This document shows positions 12,964-25,265 of a stretch of DNA of 64,000 nt, in pieces. Position numbers and translations under genes: made by a program. This stretch comes from Allolobophora icterica (Eukaryota; Annelida; Clitellata; Crassiclitellata; Lumbricidae). A model generated the notes under the pieces. The model was not told the origin of the DNA, did not search any database, and saw nothing but the letters and a program-made list of their open reading frames with translations. The stretch is taken from NCBI GenBank assembly GCA_963556255.1, contig OY744616.1, positions 15,990,346-16,054,345 on the forward strand, given 5' to 3'. Numbering within the stretch: the first letter of the stretch is position 1; every line of letters begins with the position of its first letter.

Positions 12964-14282
12964 TCTAATTACTGCAAACATACAAACAACATACACGTAT
13001 TTCATGTATGTTTACTAGTTTCTTTATAACTGACTTTAAAAATATATTGTAGGCTTGGACTTTTCGGTTCATTGTATTTGAACATAAATGTTTTCCAGAA
13101 CATTATTTATTTGAAATAGCGATATTTAACGGCAGTGGAGTTTTATTCCACGATATTACTCTGCTGTTTTAACTGTGATACAATGAGTCAGACAGAGTCT
13201 TAAAACATTTTGAAGGTTAATCTTATACGAGTCAGTGTTTTTTTGTCTTATAGTGTGTTGTGTTCTTTCTGCTTTCACATTCAAAGACAAATCCACGAGT
13301 AATACTGATGTTGAGCTTCTTGCTTACAACACTACGCTTCCTTAACTAAATTCACTTATTGATTGATGCAAACAAACAGCTCCAATGGACATACTATTTT
13401 TGTCAGATAATCAGTTTTTACTTTAATGACGAGGATTAGTTTTCCATACATTTTGGTACACCTTCATCGTTCATGTGTCAAGCTAAACACACCCACAGGT
13501 TCTGCAGCCTTTCACATCTAATAGAAAATGAATTATTTCCCAAATAATTCTTCTACAGTTTTATTTGACTCGCCAGAAAGCGTGATGGCAAATGACACTG
13601 CGCTATGGCAAGCTAGAAAAGGCAGCAGAAATCAGTTTGGCCCAGGTTGTAATTTTGCAGGTCATCATGTGAAGTCATGCTGGTTACCTAACTACTACAA
13701 TTTCTCCCCTCATGCAAGGGTGTCTTCCTGGAGGTGAGACTTCAATTTCAAATGGAAGTCTGTGGGATGATAAGTAGAGGAGACTGAGGTAGAGGACAGT
13801 GGGTGAGTGGCAGTATTGTTCGAGGAACCGAGAATATGTGGAATTCAGAGGGAAGTTTGTTCCAGAGTTGAGGTGCAGCTTTGGATATGGACGGTTGGAG
13901 AACTTGAGGCGAGTAATGAAAGTCTGGCTTTCAGGTTTTGTTAAATGGTGCTCTGAAACTCATTCCATAGCTCACCCTGGATTATCCCCATATCTTGCAC
14001 AGCAATATTCCTAATCTCATATGAAATTTTTCAGATATGTTCAGCTGTAGTAAGCATGAATGCTAGTAATTAACACCTTACAGAAAACAACACCACACAA
14101 GAACATAACAGTAATAATATATGGACACAATAATAATTAATAAATGCACCTAACCCCTTAAGGTACCTAAAATCTATTGTACTGTTAGGGTACCACAAAA
14201 TAAAGGTGATAACACAGTACGTTTGCTTGCTGATGTCGTTATGCTACAACAAAATGCTACAACAGCAAAAAGTTGAAGAGAA
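12964..14282. other. convergent intergenic region between dynein and TSNAX
   Basis: Holds the 3' flank of both convergent genes. No clear AATAAA was found within 200 bp after either stop. It contains a short foldback element at 13421-13475 (see 50660-50718) and, at about 13710-13940, a GA-rich stretch with TTCCAGAGTTGAGGTGCAGC that resembles the LINE 3'-UTR-type sequence at 26440-26600. There is no further gene. Confidence 0.55.
13421..13475. repeat. short foldback element, copy 1
   Basis: Begins CTTTAATGACGAGGATTAG and ends in a partly complementary TTCATCGTTCA. The core (GATTAGTTTT, then CATACATTTTGGTACA) matches the better-preserved copy at 50660-50718. Confidence 0.6.
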
Positions 14283-17200
14283 TCAGTCAACATAGTCAGG
14301 ACAGATGTCACTTGCTGTTTCATATGATGACGTTGCTCTCGAGAAGCTGTTAACGACATCAGCAAGCAAATGCTTGGGCATTTCTGAGCCTCGCACTTGA
14401 AGTGCATAACAAGCGTCCTCAACTTTGCGCATGCTTTGTCGAAGGACAGAGAACTTGCTCATCAGGTCACGGGACTTGGTACCAAATGAGAGGAACGCAG
14501 TGTAGATTGATTGGATAAACTGGCACAGTTCAAATGGTGCGACAAATTCACCACGTCCAATGCTGCCTATCGCAAGACGCATCAGCTCCCCGGTGAGATC
14601 AGCGACGCCCAGTACGTACTCCATCGGAGGAACATGGACCGACAAGAGTTTTGTTGCTTGGTTTGAGGTAACTGTGGACTCTTCATTTGTTCCATTATCA
14701 GAAATCTCCTCTGAAGTCGGATTTGCAGTTTCTGAACCACTCAAATTCTGCAAACATGAAAAACATTGTTATATAAGAAACTTATGTAGTATATTATACA
14801 CGTCTTTCAAATTGCTTATCTGCCATAGGCTGCCTTTATGTCGTACAAACTAATCTTCTGGATACTGACTTGATTACAGCTTGGTCTTGGTGCATCGGCT
14901 AGCCTTGTGCAATGGACAGTGGTGTGATACAAGTTACTAGTTACAATCACACACACAACTGACAGCACTAGGCAGTTGTGTGTTATGGAATATGGACACG
15001 CCGAAGATCATATCAGTGTAGGCTTGAAACTACGCACCTGCATGCAGACGAATGATAGTTTATCACGCAATTTTTTTAGAAAAACACTAGACCAAAGCAC
15101 ATGAACAATTTAAGCAAATGGACAGTGACTGCCAGATATAAATGGAGACTTGCTGCCATATGTATGTCTTGCCTCTGAATGGTCCATAACACGAGAGGAG
15201 CTTTATAAATACCCAAATACAATATTGCATCAAAGTGAACCAACAAACGCTGTCTAGTACAATAAATTCCTGGGCCCATCAGATGAAACTGACATTGTCA
15301 AACTCAGAGACAATCATCACTGATATGAGTGCCTCCAGAAATCCAGTGCCTAGTAAAATAATTTATTGTAGACTGCCACTGTTTGCTTGTGTACTGCAGT
15401 GGAAGATTGGTTTTAGGACACGTGGATCAGCTACGTACTTTCAGCTGCCCAGTAATTTCACAGTTAAAAGGCAAACAATGTTAAAAGATGAAGCAACAAA
15501 TGTTATATTTTTCCGTATTTACTGTACCTCGGCAAATGTTAGATTTGCTTCTACTTGCTGTAGACTGAGCAGGGAATGCTGTTCTAAGTAATACAAGAAC
15601 GACAATGCCTCAACATACTCTTGCAGACCTACAATGGTTCACAATCAGTCTTCAATACACTGGCAGAGCAATGACTGAATTTAAAAACCTAAGTTCCTAA
15701 GTTGCACAGTTCAAAATAATTCCTGGAATTCAGTAGATCTTGAATCAATAATTATCTTCTTTCAAAAATGAGTTTAGAGGTTGCACATAACAATACAAAT
15801 CTATCAAATAATCTGTTAATTTTTGAATGTTTTTTATTCAAAAACCAGTTATAAAACCTAAGTACCTAAAATGCACAGTTCAAAATAATTCTTGGAATTG
15901 AATAGACCTTAAATCAATTATCTTCTCTCAAAAACCTATCCAGTTGCACTTAAAAATACAAATCTATCAAATAATCTATTAAATTTTGAAAGTTTTCAAA
16001 GCTTTCTTCCATTCTCATGCAGTATGTACGAAAGTGGGCAACTGAAAATGTACAGCACCTTCTAGATACGTCTACATTTCTTTTAAAGTAGCACTGGTAA
16101 GAACCTGGTGAGTAAGCTCTTAGAAACTGGTATGGATCTTCTCTTTCCAATTCCACAGCCACTTGGTGCCATTTAGTATTCTGTAGTTCGTGCATTTTCT
16201 GCCGAGCTTCAGCAAGCGTCTTCTGCCTGGATTCGTCACTACAGCAGAATTGTACACAAAAAATTATTGCATATAATTTAGAGAATAAATTAAAATTTAG
16301 CAGGTAGAATATAAAGTGCCATACAAGTCGTGAAATTAATAAATTAATAATAATTAATAAGTCAAACATCAGAGCAAACAACAGTACATGGAAAAATGAA
16401 GAACACTGAAATTGTAAAGGTGTATCATAGTTAATGATCCAAACAGAAAAGCGGCTGCCTCTAGTTTCACACATGAAATGCCTAAATCATATAATATCGA
16501 CAAGCGTCTGTGGTCACTTAGCCAGATGAAAGACCTTAGCTTAGTATTAGCTTAAATCAACAGAGAGCGATTTAGAAGATACAACGCCAAGAACTGCCGA
16601 AATCCTCTACATCCTTTACAAACAGCAAATTTTTTATCTCATATCTAGTAAATAAAAAACTCTTGGTGCTCTTGCTTCGAACACTTTAGTTTGCACAAGC
16701 TAACAACTAACCTGTCGATGCTAACAACTAACCTGTCGATGCTAACAACTAACCTGTCGATGCTAACAACTAACCTGTCGATGCTAACAACTAACCTGTC
16801 AATGCTAACAACTAACCTGTCGATACGGTGGAGTTGGAAGATGATTCGTTTGCTCTCAATTGTTATGTCTCGGCTGATTTTAACAAGGCGTTCGTGTTTA
16901 TCGTGGCGTTGATCCAATTCTACTTGAAACTGGTGAAACATCTTCCCTAATGGCGTATCTTCGCTTGCTTTAGATCGGCCATCTGTTTCCGTTTCGTTTG
17001 ACCCATGACTTTGACGAAACCTCTTGCCTACCAGTCAAATGATAAAAGAATGCTAATACATAAAATGCCCAAATATAAAGACTAGTTTAAAGCAGCTAAG
17101 ACCAGGTAAATAAGGAACTACTTTTAAAGTCCTAGGATCAGGTCACAGAGATCAGAACTGGTTCTAGTTTAATCACGAATGATGTACCAATGGACCTACT

Positions 17201-17924
17201 ACTGTGCATCTAAGATAATCAGTGCTTTTCATAATATACTACTTACAAAATATCCTATTAATACAACTGTCTCTTCAGGAATTTGATGAAGACAAGTATA
17301 TAGCTAGATTGCTATTTGTGGCTCAGCATGCTAAACTGGGAGCATGCAGCAATGTACTAAGTGTTTTGTACTAAGTGTAAAGGGCACTATCTGTGTATAC
17401 AGACATATCCTTGAGGAACCATCTAGCCTAGATCTCGTTGATTTTTCACTAATTTATGAGGCAAGATTTTTCAATATTCCTCAATAATATACTAAATGGA
17501 TTCTACATCAATTTAACAATAGCTAGGATGTCTTAGTTTAAAAGTGTCATGCTAATTAACACGAAAACTGGCTCTCTACCACAGCTATAAATTACCCATT
17601 TGGTAATAACTGCAATCTTTACCCAAAACTTTTGCAAACCTAAGCGCCATGAATAGCAAAACTAAATTGTTTCTAGATTTACGCAAGTAATTTTGTTTTA
17701 ACTTAGAAAATAGATTTCGGGGATCCGGCGAAATTCTGTTTCGGGGATTCGCTACGCACCCCTTTGCTTTTCCACAGCAATGAGATTTATTCGTTAAAAA
17801 CTAATTTATCGCTCAGCGTCCTGGAAACCTATCAAAACGAAACGTAAGTTCGGTATGAAACTAGCATCGCACTTTCGAATCACTTACCTCCTCCTCTGCC
17901 AGTTTTGTTGCCGTTGCTAGACAT
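14283..17924 (-). CDS. TSNAX: translin-associated protein X (TRAX), complete, 5 exons
   Basis: Exons in transcript order: 17888-17924 ([12 protein letters not shown]), 16817-17027, 16105-16238, 15528-15628 and 14283-14747. Phases match at every junction and give 315 residues, against about 290 in human TRAX. Recognisable segments are [84 protein letters not shown] pairs with translin in the C3PO endonuclease, which clears passenger strands in RNA interference and processes tRNA precursors. The paired glutamates in QEYVEA and the aspartate in VADLTGE, which form the acidic nuclease site in known TRAX proteins, are present. Exon 4 is short and lies between AT-rich introns. Exon 2 ends inside a 21-bp minisatellite that repeats its 5' splice site. 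The exon 3 donor (CCAG|GTTCTT) is weak. Confidence 0.93.
15150..15232 (+). mobile_element. retroposon 3' end with ATACA tail
   Basis: Reads GCCTCTGAATGGTCCATAAC, then CGAGAGGAGCTTTATAAATA, then CCCAAATACAATA. It is the same 3' end as the copies at 26315-26392 (inverted) and 32916-33005. It lies in a TSNAX intron. Confidence 0.6.
15687..16000. repeat. direct duplication of about 145 bp in TSNAX intron
   Basis: Segments 15687-15830 and 15858-16000 align along their length. Shared landmarks are GCACAGTTCAAAATAATTC and ACAAATCTATCAAATAATCT. It is noncoding and lies between exons 3 and 4. Confidence 0.75.
16700..16825 (-). repeat. 21-bp minisatellite carrying the TSNAX exon 2 5' splice site
   Basis: Six 21-bp units; on the coding strand each reads GACAG|GTTAGTTGTTAGC plus AT(C/T). 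The exon-proximal unit holds the true donor (exon ends at 16817). Every other unit carries the same donor, and the reading frame stays open through all units (RLVVSID repeats). Confidence 0.9.
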
Positions 17925-18340
17925 TTATATGTAACTAACAGACTTCTGTTTGAAAATTTAAATATAGTTTGCACACTCCCACAGTCTTGCTCTCTGACTC
18001 TAGAGTATTTTACTGTCCATCTGAAAAGATGGATACACATGGAATAAGTAAGTAAACATTTTATAGTCTGCATTGCATTGACATAACTTTAGACATAGAG
18101 TTTTTTAGGTCTGTCATCACTAGTCTATCGTTATCCTTATTTATTTAATCACTGATCCTTATTTATTTAATAACTGTTTATACTGATGCAGGCAAAATAT
18201 GACTGTACGTATCATGACTGCATGCTTCTCAGTAGAATAGCGCCAAAATCAATGGTATCGCCACCTAGCGAATCACTATAAATTAACCCATAATAGCCCC
18301 CGCTAACGAGAAATCTAACAGAGAAATAAAAGGACTCAAT
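17925..18340. promoter_or_regulatory. 5' flank of TSNAX
   Basis: Sequence upstream of the TSNAX start codon. It should contain the promoter by position, but I see no clear TATA box or other motif. Confidence 0.3.
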
Positions 18341-19690
18341 GTTTGCTTATACTTCCTTTGCTTAGCGTAACATTGTTCATTTTGGACCTACAAGCAAAAA
18401 AATTTCATATTTGGAATCAGGAATTAATGTAGATTAACGCCTGATATAGCCACACTTTGAGAAATGAAGAAAAAATTTCAGAAAATTTAGCATGGGGGTC
18501 ATTGCAGCTCAACACAACCAATTCTGAGGAAGGTTCCACTCAACCATATCCAAATTGGTTGAAATTTTAACCACATCTCGCAGAATGTATTGGATGGATA
18601 AGCCCAAAATCTTTGTGTAATATTTGAATTACTTTCCAAGATATCGTGGATTTCGTGACCCCACCCCCCAAAGGCATTTCGCGAAACTTAGAGATCTCCA
18701 CTTTTTGAGAATTGATATCTCCAGAACTGTTTGACCAAATTAGATAATTTTATTTTCACATATACAGTTTCTTGCATAGATTACAAAAATGTAATAATTA
18801 TTATGGTGTGCCCTATTATTTCAGCTATATTAAATGTCAAAGGTGCCTTAACATTCATTTTATATTTAAATTTTGCAATATTCAGCCATCAATATCTCCA
18901 TATGTACTAGGCACAATGCATTCCATTTTTATATGTATACTGTCTATGTGGCTGGCAATTAGATGGCAAAGTTTGACTTGATTATTTATTCATATCTTCT
19001 GGATATAGCCTGTCAAAGTTGACCAAATCTGACAATAGGGGTCCACAAGAAAAAATATTCACAAAAAGGGTACCTTAATAAAAATTAAAAAAAATTATTG
19101 CATTTTCTGATAGAACATAGATCAATTGATGTGTTTCAAAAATCCCAATGGGTTTTTTGTTTTAAGGAGTTGTGTGTCAAAAATGGTCGTTTTTATGCAC
19201 CGTGAGTTGCAATCATGTGTAGTATTTGACAGACTCATTACCCAAACATATTAATAACAAAACTCTGAAACTAATGTGATCACTTTACTAATATATATGA
19301 AACATGACAAAGTAATTCTTATTAAAGCTACAGTTAACATAAGCATTTCTTTATCATAATTAAAGTGAATTTATGAACAAAATTTAGTGGTCCTTGGTGA
19401 TCTATAACTGTACATAAATTTGATCATTCTGTGGAACTGGTAAACATTTAACAATATCAGGTTAAATAATGTAATTTATGCATACAGCTTTATACATTTT
19501 GTAGGTTTTCTGTAAATAAGATGAAAATTTTGTTGTTAGTCTTTTATACTGTTTCATATATATTAATAGTGATTTTGGGCTTTTCCATCCAATACATCCT
19601 GCAACATGTGGTTAAAATTTCAGCCAAATCTGAGATGGTCGAGTGGGAGGCATTGGTTGAGTTGAGCTGGAATGACCCATGGGATTATAG
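18340..19690. mobile_element. AT-rich transposon-like element with long inverted repeats, copy 1
   Basis: Segments 18488-18610 and about 19566-19690 are inverted copies of each other, roughly 80 percent identical over about 120 bp (landmarks CCATCCAATACAT, GTGGTTAAAATTTCA, GGTTGAGTTGAGCT). The block 18340-19420 is repeated in inverted orientation at 36555-37625. The outer part carries the motif CCTGATATAGCCACACT, also found in the 182-bp duplication at 22044-22408. No coding capacity seen. Confidence 0.65.
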
Positions 19691-20279
19691 TCATTGTAAC
19701 ATCTTTATTTGCTGGCAGTTTATATTTAATTACAAATAATGGATATTCATACAATACAATAATATATCAATCTTTTATTCACCAAAATATAATTATGGTA
19801 GCACAGAAACAAACGATACAGCATTCTCTGGACAGTAAACCTGCCAGTACAATACTAATTAAACATGTTACACAGAGTCCACATTTCTTTAATACAAATC
19901 ATACTGTGCTTAGGAGATCACACAAAAAATTTACAACCGTGTTCCCATAATTATTCTGTTCGAAAGTCTTGTTTTTCTTAACATCCAGCAATCCTTAATT
20001 TTAGGTTTCTGGTAAAGTGCAGTATGTCCTCAACACTGCAGTGGCTGACCTTGAATATCTTACAAATGCATTGCTGTAGGTTTAGTCTAGTAATCCTTAA
20101 AGCAAGAATGATTTGTAATAGGCACTAACAAGATGCAGTCATACTGGCTCAGTGAATTTGCAACATTTACTATACAAAGAGTTGAAAGATTGTACAACTT
20201 GACTCTCATTTCATGCACACTAACTTTAAATGACTTGGCTGAAACAAGAGAACAATCAAAGTATTTGGACACTAGTTAG

Positions 20280-20490
20280 ACTAATCATTGTACATGCAGT
20301 ATGAAAAGAAGGGCTAATCCCTGAGAGGTCAGAGAGAGAGATGCCAACATTAGAACAAGGTTGTCAGCACATACATAATGCATCCCAAAAATAGCCCCCC
20401 AATCCGACATTAATGGTTGGACCTACTCAATTTCACTATAATGTCATTCACATATACAGCAAAAGGTATTGGTGAGAGGACACCACCCTT
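20280..20490 (-). pseudogene. LINE reverse transcriptase fragment, degenerate
   Basis: The minus strand translates to GGVLSPIPFAVYVNDIIVKL, then a stop after SRSNH, then CRIGGLFLGCIMY; with a frame change this continues as ADNLVLMLASL. These are RT blocks around the YADD motif (here YADN). The stop and the frame change show it is dead. Confidence 0.7.
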
Positions 20491-21089
20491 CCCAAATACA
20501 GTAATATAATACAATAAATAAATTCAATAATAAAATACAACTAAGATTTTTAGCGCGCTTTAACAAGACAAGTCTTGCACAAGAGTGCATTGCACCGCAT
20601 TCCTAGTCATAGTGCAATGTGAATAGATGAGTTTATAATTTTGATTTAAATTGAGCAACAGATATGCAATGACGGACTGAAGTTTTAAAACTGTTCCATT
20701 CTACGGGTCCTGAGACCGAGAAGGCATGATTATCAAACTTCCGATTGGTGTGAAGTGTACGGTAAAATCCCCTTGCATGGCCAATCGAACAAGGAAATTC
20801 AGTTTGTCAACAATTTAATTCTGACCAACTTGTCTGTCCCCCAGTTCTCAAGAGTAATCCTCACTCTGAAACAGCCAAATCTTCTTTTCACGGAACTGCT
20901 ATTTCTCTGATGCAGTTTCCAACTGCTGATGATGCCAAGGTTGATTGTGTATTCAGTCATCCATTTGAATCTGCTTCAATTTGTCATCTGACATTGTGTT
21001 CTGCCATGCAAAGTTAGATCCAATTATTCTGTTAGGCGAACACAATATGCCCATACACAAATGGCTGCTGCTCTATATATCTGCCAGAG

Positions 21090-21366
21090 GCACTGCTACT
21101 CACAATATTGCAGTGGAGTCATCTCATATTTGTCCTTCATCTTAAAACTTGTCGAACATGTCATGCACAAACAACTATCCGACTATGTTGAATCACGTCA
21201 TCTGCGTCCACCCACAAAATCTGGTTTTCGTCGCCATCACTCTACGGAAACCGCGGTCATTAAAGTCTACAACGACACTGTCCTGGCCCTTGATTTTGGT
21301 GTCATCACAGCTCTACTACTGTTGGATTTTTCGCTGCCTTTGAGCGGGTCATTCCATTCTTCTTAA
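21090..21366 (+). pseudogene. CR1/L2-type LINE reverse transcriptase fragment
   Basis: Plus-strand translation includes LVEHVMHKQLSDYVE, SGFRRHHSTETAVIKVYNDT and ALLLLDFS, which match the N-terminal RT blocks of CR1/L2-like LINEs (QSGFR..HSTETAL, LLDLSAAFD). A one-base frame change follows LLDFS; the sister frame continues AAFERV. Only this block is recognisable. Confidence 0.75.
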
Positions 21367-22043
21367 CATCCTTCAAGCATAATTCTAACAAAAAATCGAC
21401 ACGAACTTATATTACAAACAGAACTAAATGATTTCATTTAAAACAGTAGAAGAACAATCTTATATATTCCAAGAAATAACCATTTCTTAAGATGTTTGCA
21501 TATATTATAATTTTAGAGGAAATTAAAGTACCTGTTACTTACTAATTTAGCGAATTGCAATATGAAATAAGGCCGGTAGCTAGCGGCGCTCTATTGGAGC
21601 GAAATCAGTGGCGACCATATTGTTTATATACACAGGTACTCAGTTTCGCATTTACCCGGTGCTGTATACACGAGTCAGATGCTGTACTTTTTCAGTTACT
21701 TTGGGATTCTAATGCGGTTTTCTCTATGTCCTATGCTGTCAATAGTCACACCCCGTGATTTTAATGTTAGCACATGGCTACCTTAGCAACCAATCCTTTC
21801 GTATATGGACCATGCTGCAAGTTAACAAACTATGAATAACGTCGTGACAATGCAAATTTCCCCGTACCCAAATTTCAAGTATAGTTACCTAATTGGAACC
21901 GATTCGCGTTAAGAACAACTGAAACGTTTCTTTAAAATAAAAAAAATTACTTTCAAAACAAAATTGGCATCCGTGCAATAAATCAACACAGGCGGGTAAC
22001 CACGCCGGAAGTTTATCAAAGGCGTACAAATATCGCCGGGAAT

Positions 22044-22408
22044 TAGCCCAACTGTGCTACAGAAGTTCATACAAAATAAATTAAAATAATTCTTTCTAGT
22101 AATATCTCACAGTGTGGCGATATCAGGTGTTTTAAAACATAAAATCGACTATCTATACAAAAAATTTCATGCTTGTAGGTGCTTTCTTAACGATGCAGGC
22201 GATTATTAACGCGTAGCATTGGAAGAAGCCCAACTGTTCTACAGAAGTTCATACAAAAATGAATTAAAATAATTCTTTATAGTAATATCTCGCAGTGTGG
22301 CTATATCAGGTGTTTTAAACCATAAAATCGACTATCTATACAAAAAATTTCATGCTTGTAGGTGCTTTCCGAACAATGCAGACGATTATTAACGCTTAGC
22401 GGGGGAAG
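22044..22408. repeat. 182-bp tandem duplication
   Basis: Two adjacent copies, 22044-22225 and 22226-22408, share AGCCCAACTGT, GTTTTAAA(A/C)CATAAAATCG and AATTTCATGCTTGTAGGTGC. The GTGTGGCTATATCAGG motif inside is shared with the ends of the AT-rich elements at 18.3 and 37.5 kb. Confidence 0.8.
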
Positions 22409-22529
22409 TATTAACCGATATTGCTTACAGACATGTGCACCGATCAGTATGAGCGCCGTTAACTGTTGCAGACATCGACCTGTCTGCCACTCGGTCTGTG
22501 CGCCACACAAGAAAAATTAATTCAGTTTT

Positions 22530-22682
22530 CAACTTTAGTTTTAGTTGTAGTTTTGTACTTTTCAGTTTAGTTTTAGTTTCAGTTTTCAGAACTTTTCAGT
22601 TTTAGTTTTAGTTTCAGTTAACTAAATTAGAACTTTTCAGTTAACTTAAAGTCACTTTCAGTTTTAGTTAACTTAAATAACG
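22530..22682. repeat. degenerate (AGTTTT)n simple repeat
   Basis: Irregular repeats of TTTAGTTT, TTTCAGTT and TTAACT over about 150 bp, ending at the 3' boundary of the LINE fragment that follows. Confidence 0.75.
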
Positions 22683-23600
22683 CTGTGCCAGAGACGCCAA
22701 ACCAAGAGGACAGCCGTAGGAGAAGTAGTTCGTGATCTATGGTGTCAAAAGCGGCAGAGATGTCGAGGAGACAGAGACAGGAGACTTGCAGAGGCGCGTT
22801 TACAGAAAACGGGGCCCTAGGCGCAACAAGTTTTGGGGCCCTTTTGAACGTGTAGACTGAGAGTCTGAGACTCTAGTGGTGTTTAGCCTATCATGTGCTG
22901 CTGTGCAAAAACTCGCGCGGTTGAAGTTTAAGCCGTTTTTGTGAGATTTATTGACACTTTCACTGTAATTATGAGTAGGTTTAGAAGCTATTTTCAAGAA
23001 ATGTGAAGTTATTTGATTTCATGATTTTAGTTTTAAAAAACTGAATCTGGTGTTGAATGAACAATCAATGCGAAATCCGTGGCCACTTTTACTTCTAGAA
23101 TAAATTGAGCTTTTCAGTTGTCGCCATTATTGTGATAAATTCATCACAAATTGTTTTGGATAATTCTAAAATTGGAAAAACATATTTTCCCGTCGTTTGG
23201 GGCCCCGAGATTCGGGGGCCCTAGGCGCGCGCCTAGTGCGCCTACAGGTAAACGCGCCTCTGGAGACTTGTTGATGACTTACAGCAGAGACCAGTTTATT
23301 ATACAGAGAGACAAGAAGAGTTTCTGTAGAGTGGTGTTTAGTAAAGCCAGATTGGTGGGGGTTGAGGAGTGAGTTACAAGAAAGGTAGTCATTCATCTGG
23401 GCAAGAACAATGCGTTCAGTTAGTTTAGATAAAAAGGAAAGATTGGAGATGGGGCGATAGTTTGAGGGTTTTCCTTGTCGAGATTAGCTTTTTTGAGGAG
23501 GGGGTGACAAGAGATTGTTTAAAGGCGGTGGGGAAGCGACCAGTACAGAGAGAGAGGTTGATTATTTTGGTGATGACAGGAACCAGAACAGAGGCACAAT
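22683..23600 (-). pseudogene. CR1/L2-type LINE RT fragment, split by a hAT element
   Basis: Minus-strand translation right of the insertion gives LLNPHQSGFTKHHSTETLLV and SLYNKLVSAVSHQQVS. Left of it the RT continues as CLCLLDISAAFDTIDHELLL and LRLSSWFGVSGTA. The two halves join across the hAT insertion 22789-23262. No intact frame remains. Confidence 0.85.
22789..23262. mobile_element. hAT-like MITE, 474 bp, nested in LINE
   Basis: Termini are CAGAGGCGCGTTTAC and its inverted copy GTAAACGCGCCTCTG. A perfect 8-bp duplication GAGACTTG flanks it (22781-22788 and 23263-23270). No transposase. Confidence 0.92.
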
Positions 23601-23742
23601 CTATGAGAAGAGACTAACTTGTATCATGACTTGTATTAGCTTTGAAATGAACGAGAAACAGCTTATAGATTTCTATTCATTATTTTATTTATCTATGATT
23701 GTTACCAATTGCGTTATGTCAAATGGTTGAGGAATAAACGAA

Positions 23743-23744
<2 letters not shown>

Positions 23745-23813
<69 letters not shown>

Positions 23814-23842
23814 CGATTGATTGATTGATTGATTGATTGATT
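23745..23842. repeat. (GATT)n microsatellite
   Basis: About 98 bp of nearly perfect GATT repeats with two single-base variants. Confidence 0.95.
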
Positions 23843-23882
23843 AAGCCTTAATGTATTGAGAGGGTGGGTAATAAGTAAGTAA

Positions 23883-24334
23883 GGGGCCGTCCATATATTA
23901 CTTACGCAAAGAGGGGGGAGGGGGTCAGATTTTGGCGATTTTGCGTACGGGTGCGTACGGGGGGGAGGGGGGGTGGCCGAAATGTGTACGTACGCAAAAT
24001 AAATTTCGAATTATGACGTCCACATTAGCCTATTTATAACTCTGTATTGTCCTATAGTCGTCCAATGGCATTTTATTACATGATATAAAAGCCATGTGAA
24101 GTTATTCTGTGCTGTGAACGAGACACCTATAATTTGTCTATATTGGCCCTCACTCATCCTTCAATCTGGCCTAAAGTGCAGAGAGACACTTTCTGCGGCT
24201 GGTCTTCTCGGGGGGGGGGGTGTGCGTCAAGCGTACGTACGCAGGGGGGGTGCGGAAGAAAGTACGCTTGCGTACAGGGGGGGAGGGGGTCAAATTTTCC
24301 CGAATTTTTGCGTACGTAATATATGGACGGCCCC
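23883..24334. mobile_element. MITE with GGGGCCGTCCATATATTAC termini, copy 1
   Basis: Terminal inverted repeats GGGGCCGTCCATATATTAC and GTAATATATGGACGGCCCC. Internal G-runs flank palindromic GCGTACGTACGC. It sits in the (TAAG)n tail of the LINE at 24345-24838; a TAA duplication is compatible with a PIF/Harbinger-type insertion but cannot be proven inside the repeat. A second, inverted copy lies at 35307-35740. Confidence 0.85.
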
Positions 24335-24344
24335 TAAGTAAGTA

Positions 24345-24838
24345 AGTAAGTATATCCTTTATTAATCCAACTGCTAACCGCATTTTGGTTTACACATGTA
24401 TATCACGTCCAGGTTAAAGTACTAAGGCCTATATTCCGGTGAAAATCATCCTAATTATGAAAGATTTACGAGCTAGACTGTCAGCAGTCGGGAGAACCCG
24501 ATTATGAACACGGGGTCGCAAAGTATAACCTGTATGCTTAACAGGAGGTAGCCTAATAGCACATGAAGCACATGTGTAGGACATGTAAGGACGGTCGTGA
24601 AAAGTTTAGAATCAGCAGTACGGATCAATTGTTCGAATCTAGGGTAGTCCACAGGAAGATAACCAGCTTTAATCAGTCTCCTAAATATTGCCTGTAGTCT
24701 CTCACGACCCCTCTGCCCCACATAACCCCACCAAGCGGACGCAGCGTACGTCATCCTCGCCACTGTGGTAGCTGTCACCACATCGTACATTGAGGGGCCA
24801 AGTAGTCCATGAGTAGTCAGGATCCGTAATGCATACAT
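24345..24838 (-). pseudogene. LINE ORF2 C-terminus and 3' tail
   Basis: The minus strand encodes YALRILTTHGLLGPSMYDVV, then TTVARMTYAASAWWGYVGQ and RLQAIFRRLIKAGYLPVD, typical of the C-terminal end of CR1/Jockey-like LINE proteins. After a frame change it ends TLRPRVHNRVLPTAD to ARKSFIIRMIFTGI and stop. The 3' end is AATAAAGGATATACTTACTT followed by TTAC repeats. Confidence 0.8.
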
Positions 24839-25265
24839 TGATGGCTATTTCATACTGCTACGTTCAGCAATTAAAGGGAATTGAACTGGATCCAATGCGG
24901 TTTGGATAAGAAAAATTGCGTCATGATGCACGAACGAGCGCCAAAGCAGTCAAACGGTGGGTCGAACGCAGCCTATGATTGGATGTATGTTGCACGTGAT
25001 ATAAATCAAATAACATGATTAGCCAAATATTATAGAAACAAACAAAAAGTGATGACGTCAAATTCGTTGCCATAGTAGCCTAACCCGCAAAGGTTTACCC
25101 GCGTACGAAGTTTACGAACAGAGCTCTCGGTAATAATAATTATATTATATTTGTGCTCAAATCGATTCATTTTCGCTGATAATTGACATGGAAGTTTAGG
25201 AACAGATGTTGGACAAGGTAAAACAATAAAGTAAACATATTATAATTGTTTCTTATCGAAATAAG

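Noticed and set aside
14174..14422. Extra minus-strand frame overlapping the TSNAX last exon
   Set aside because: Shadow of the TSNAX exon in another frame.
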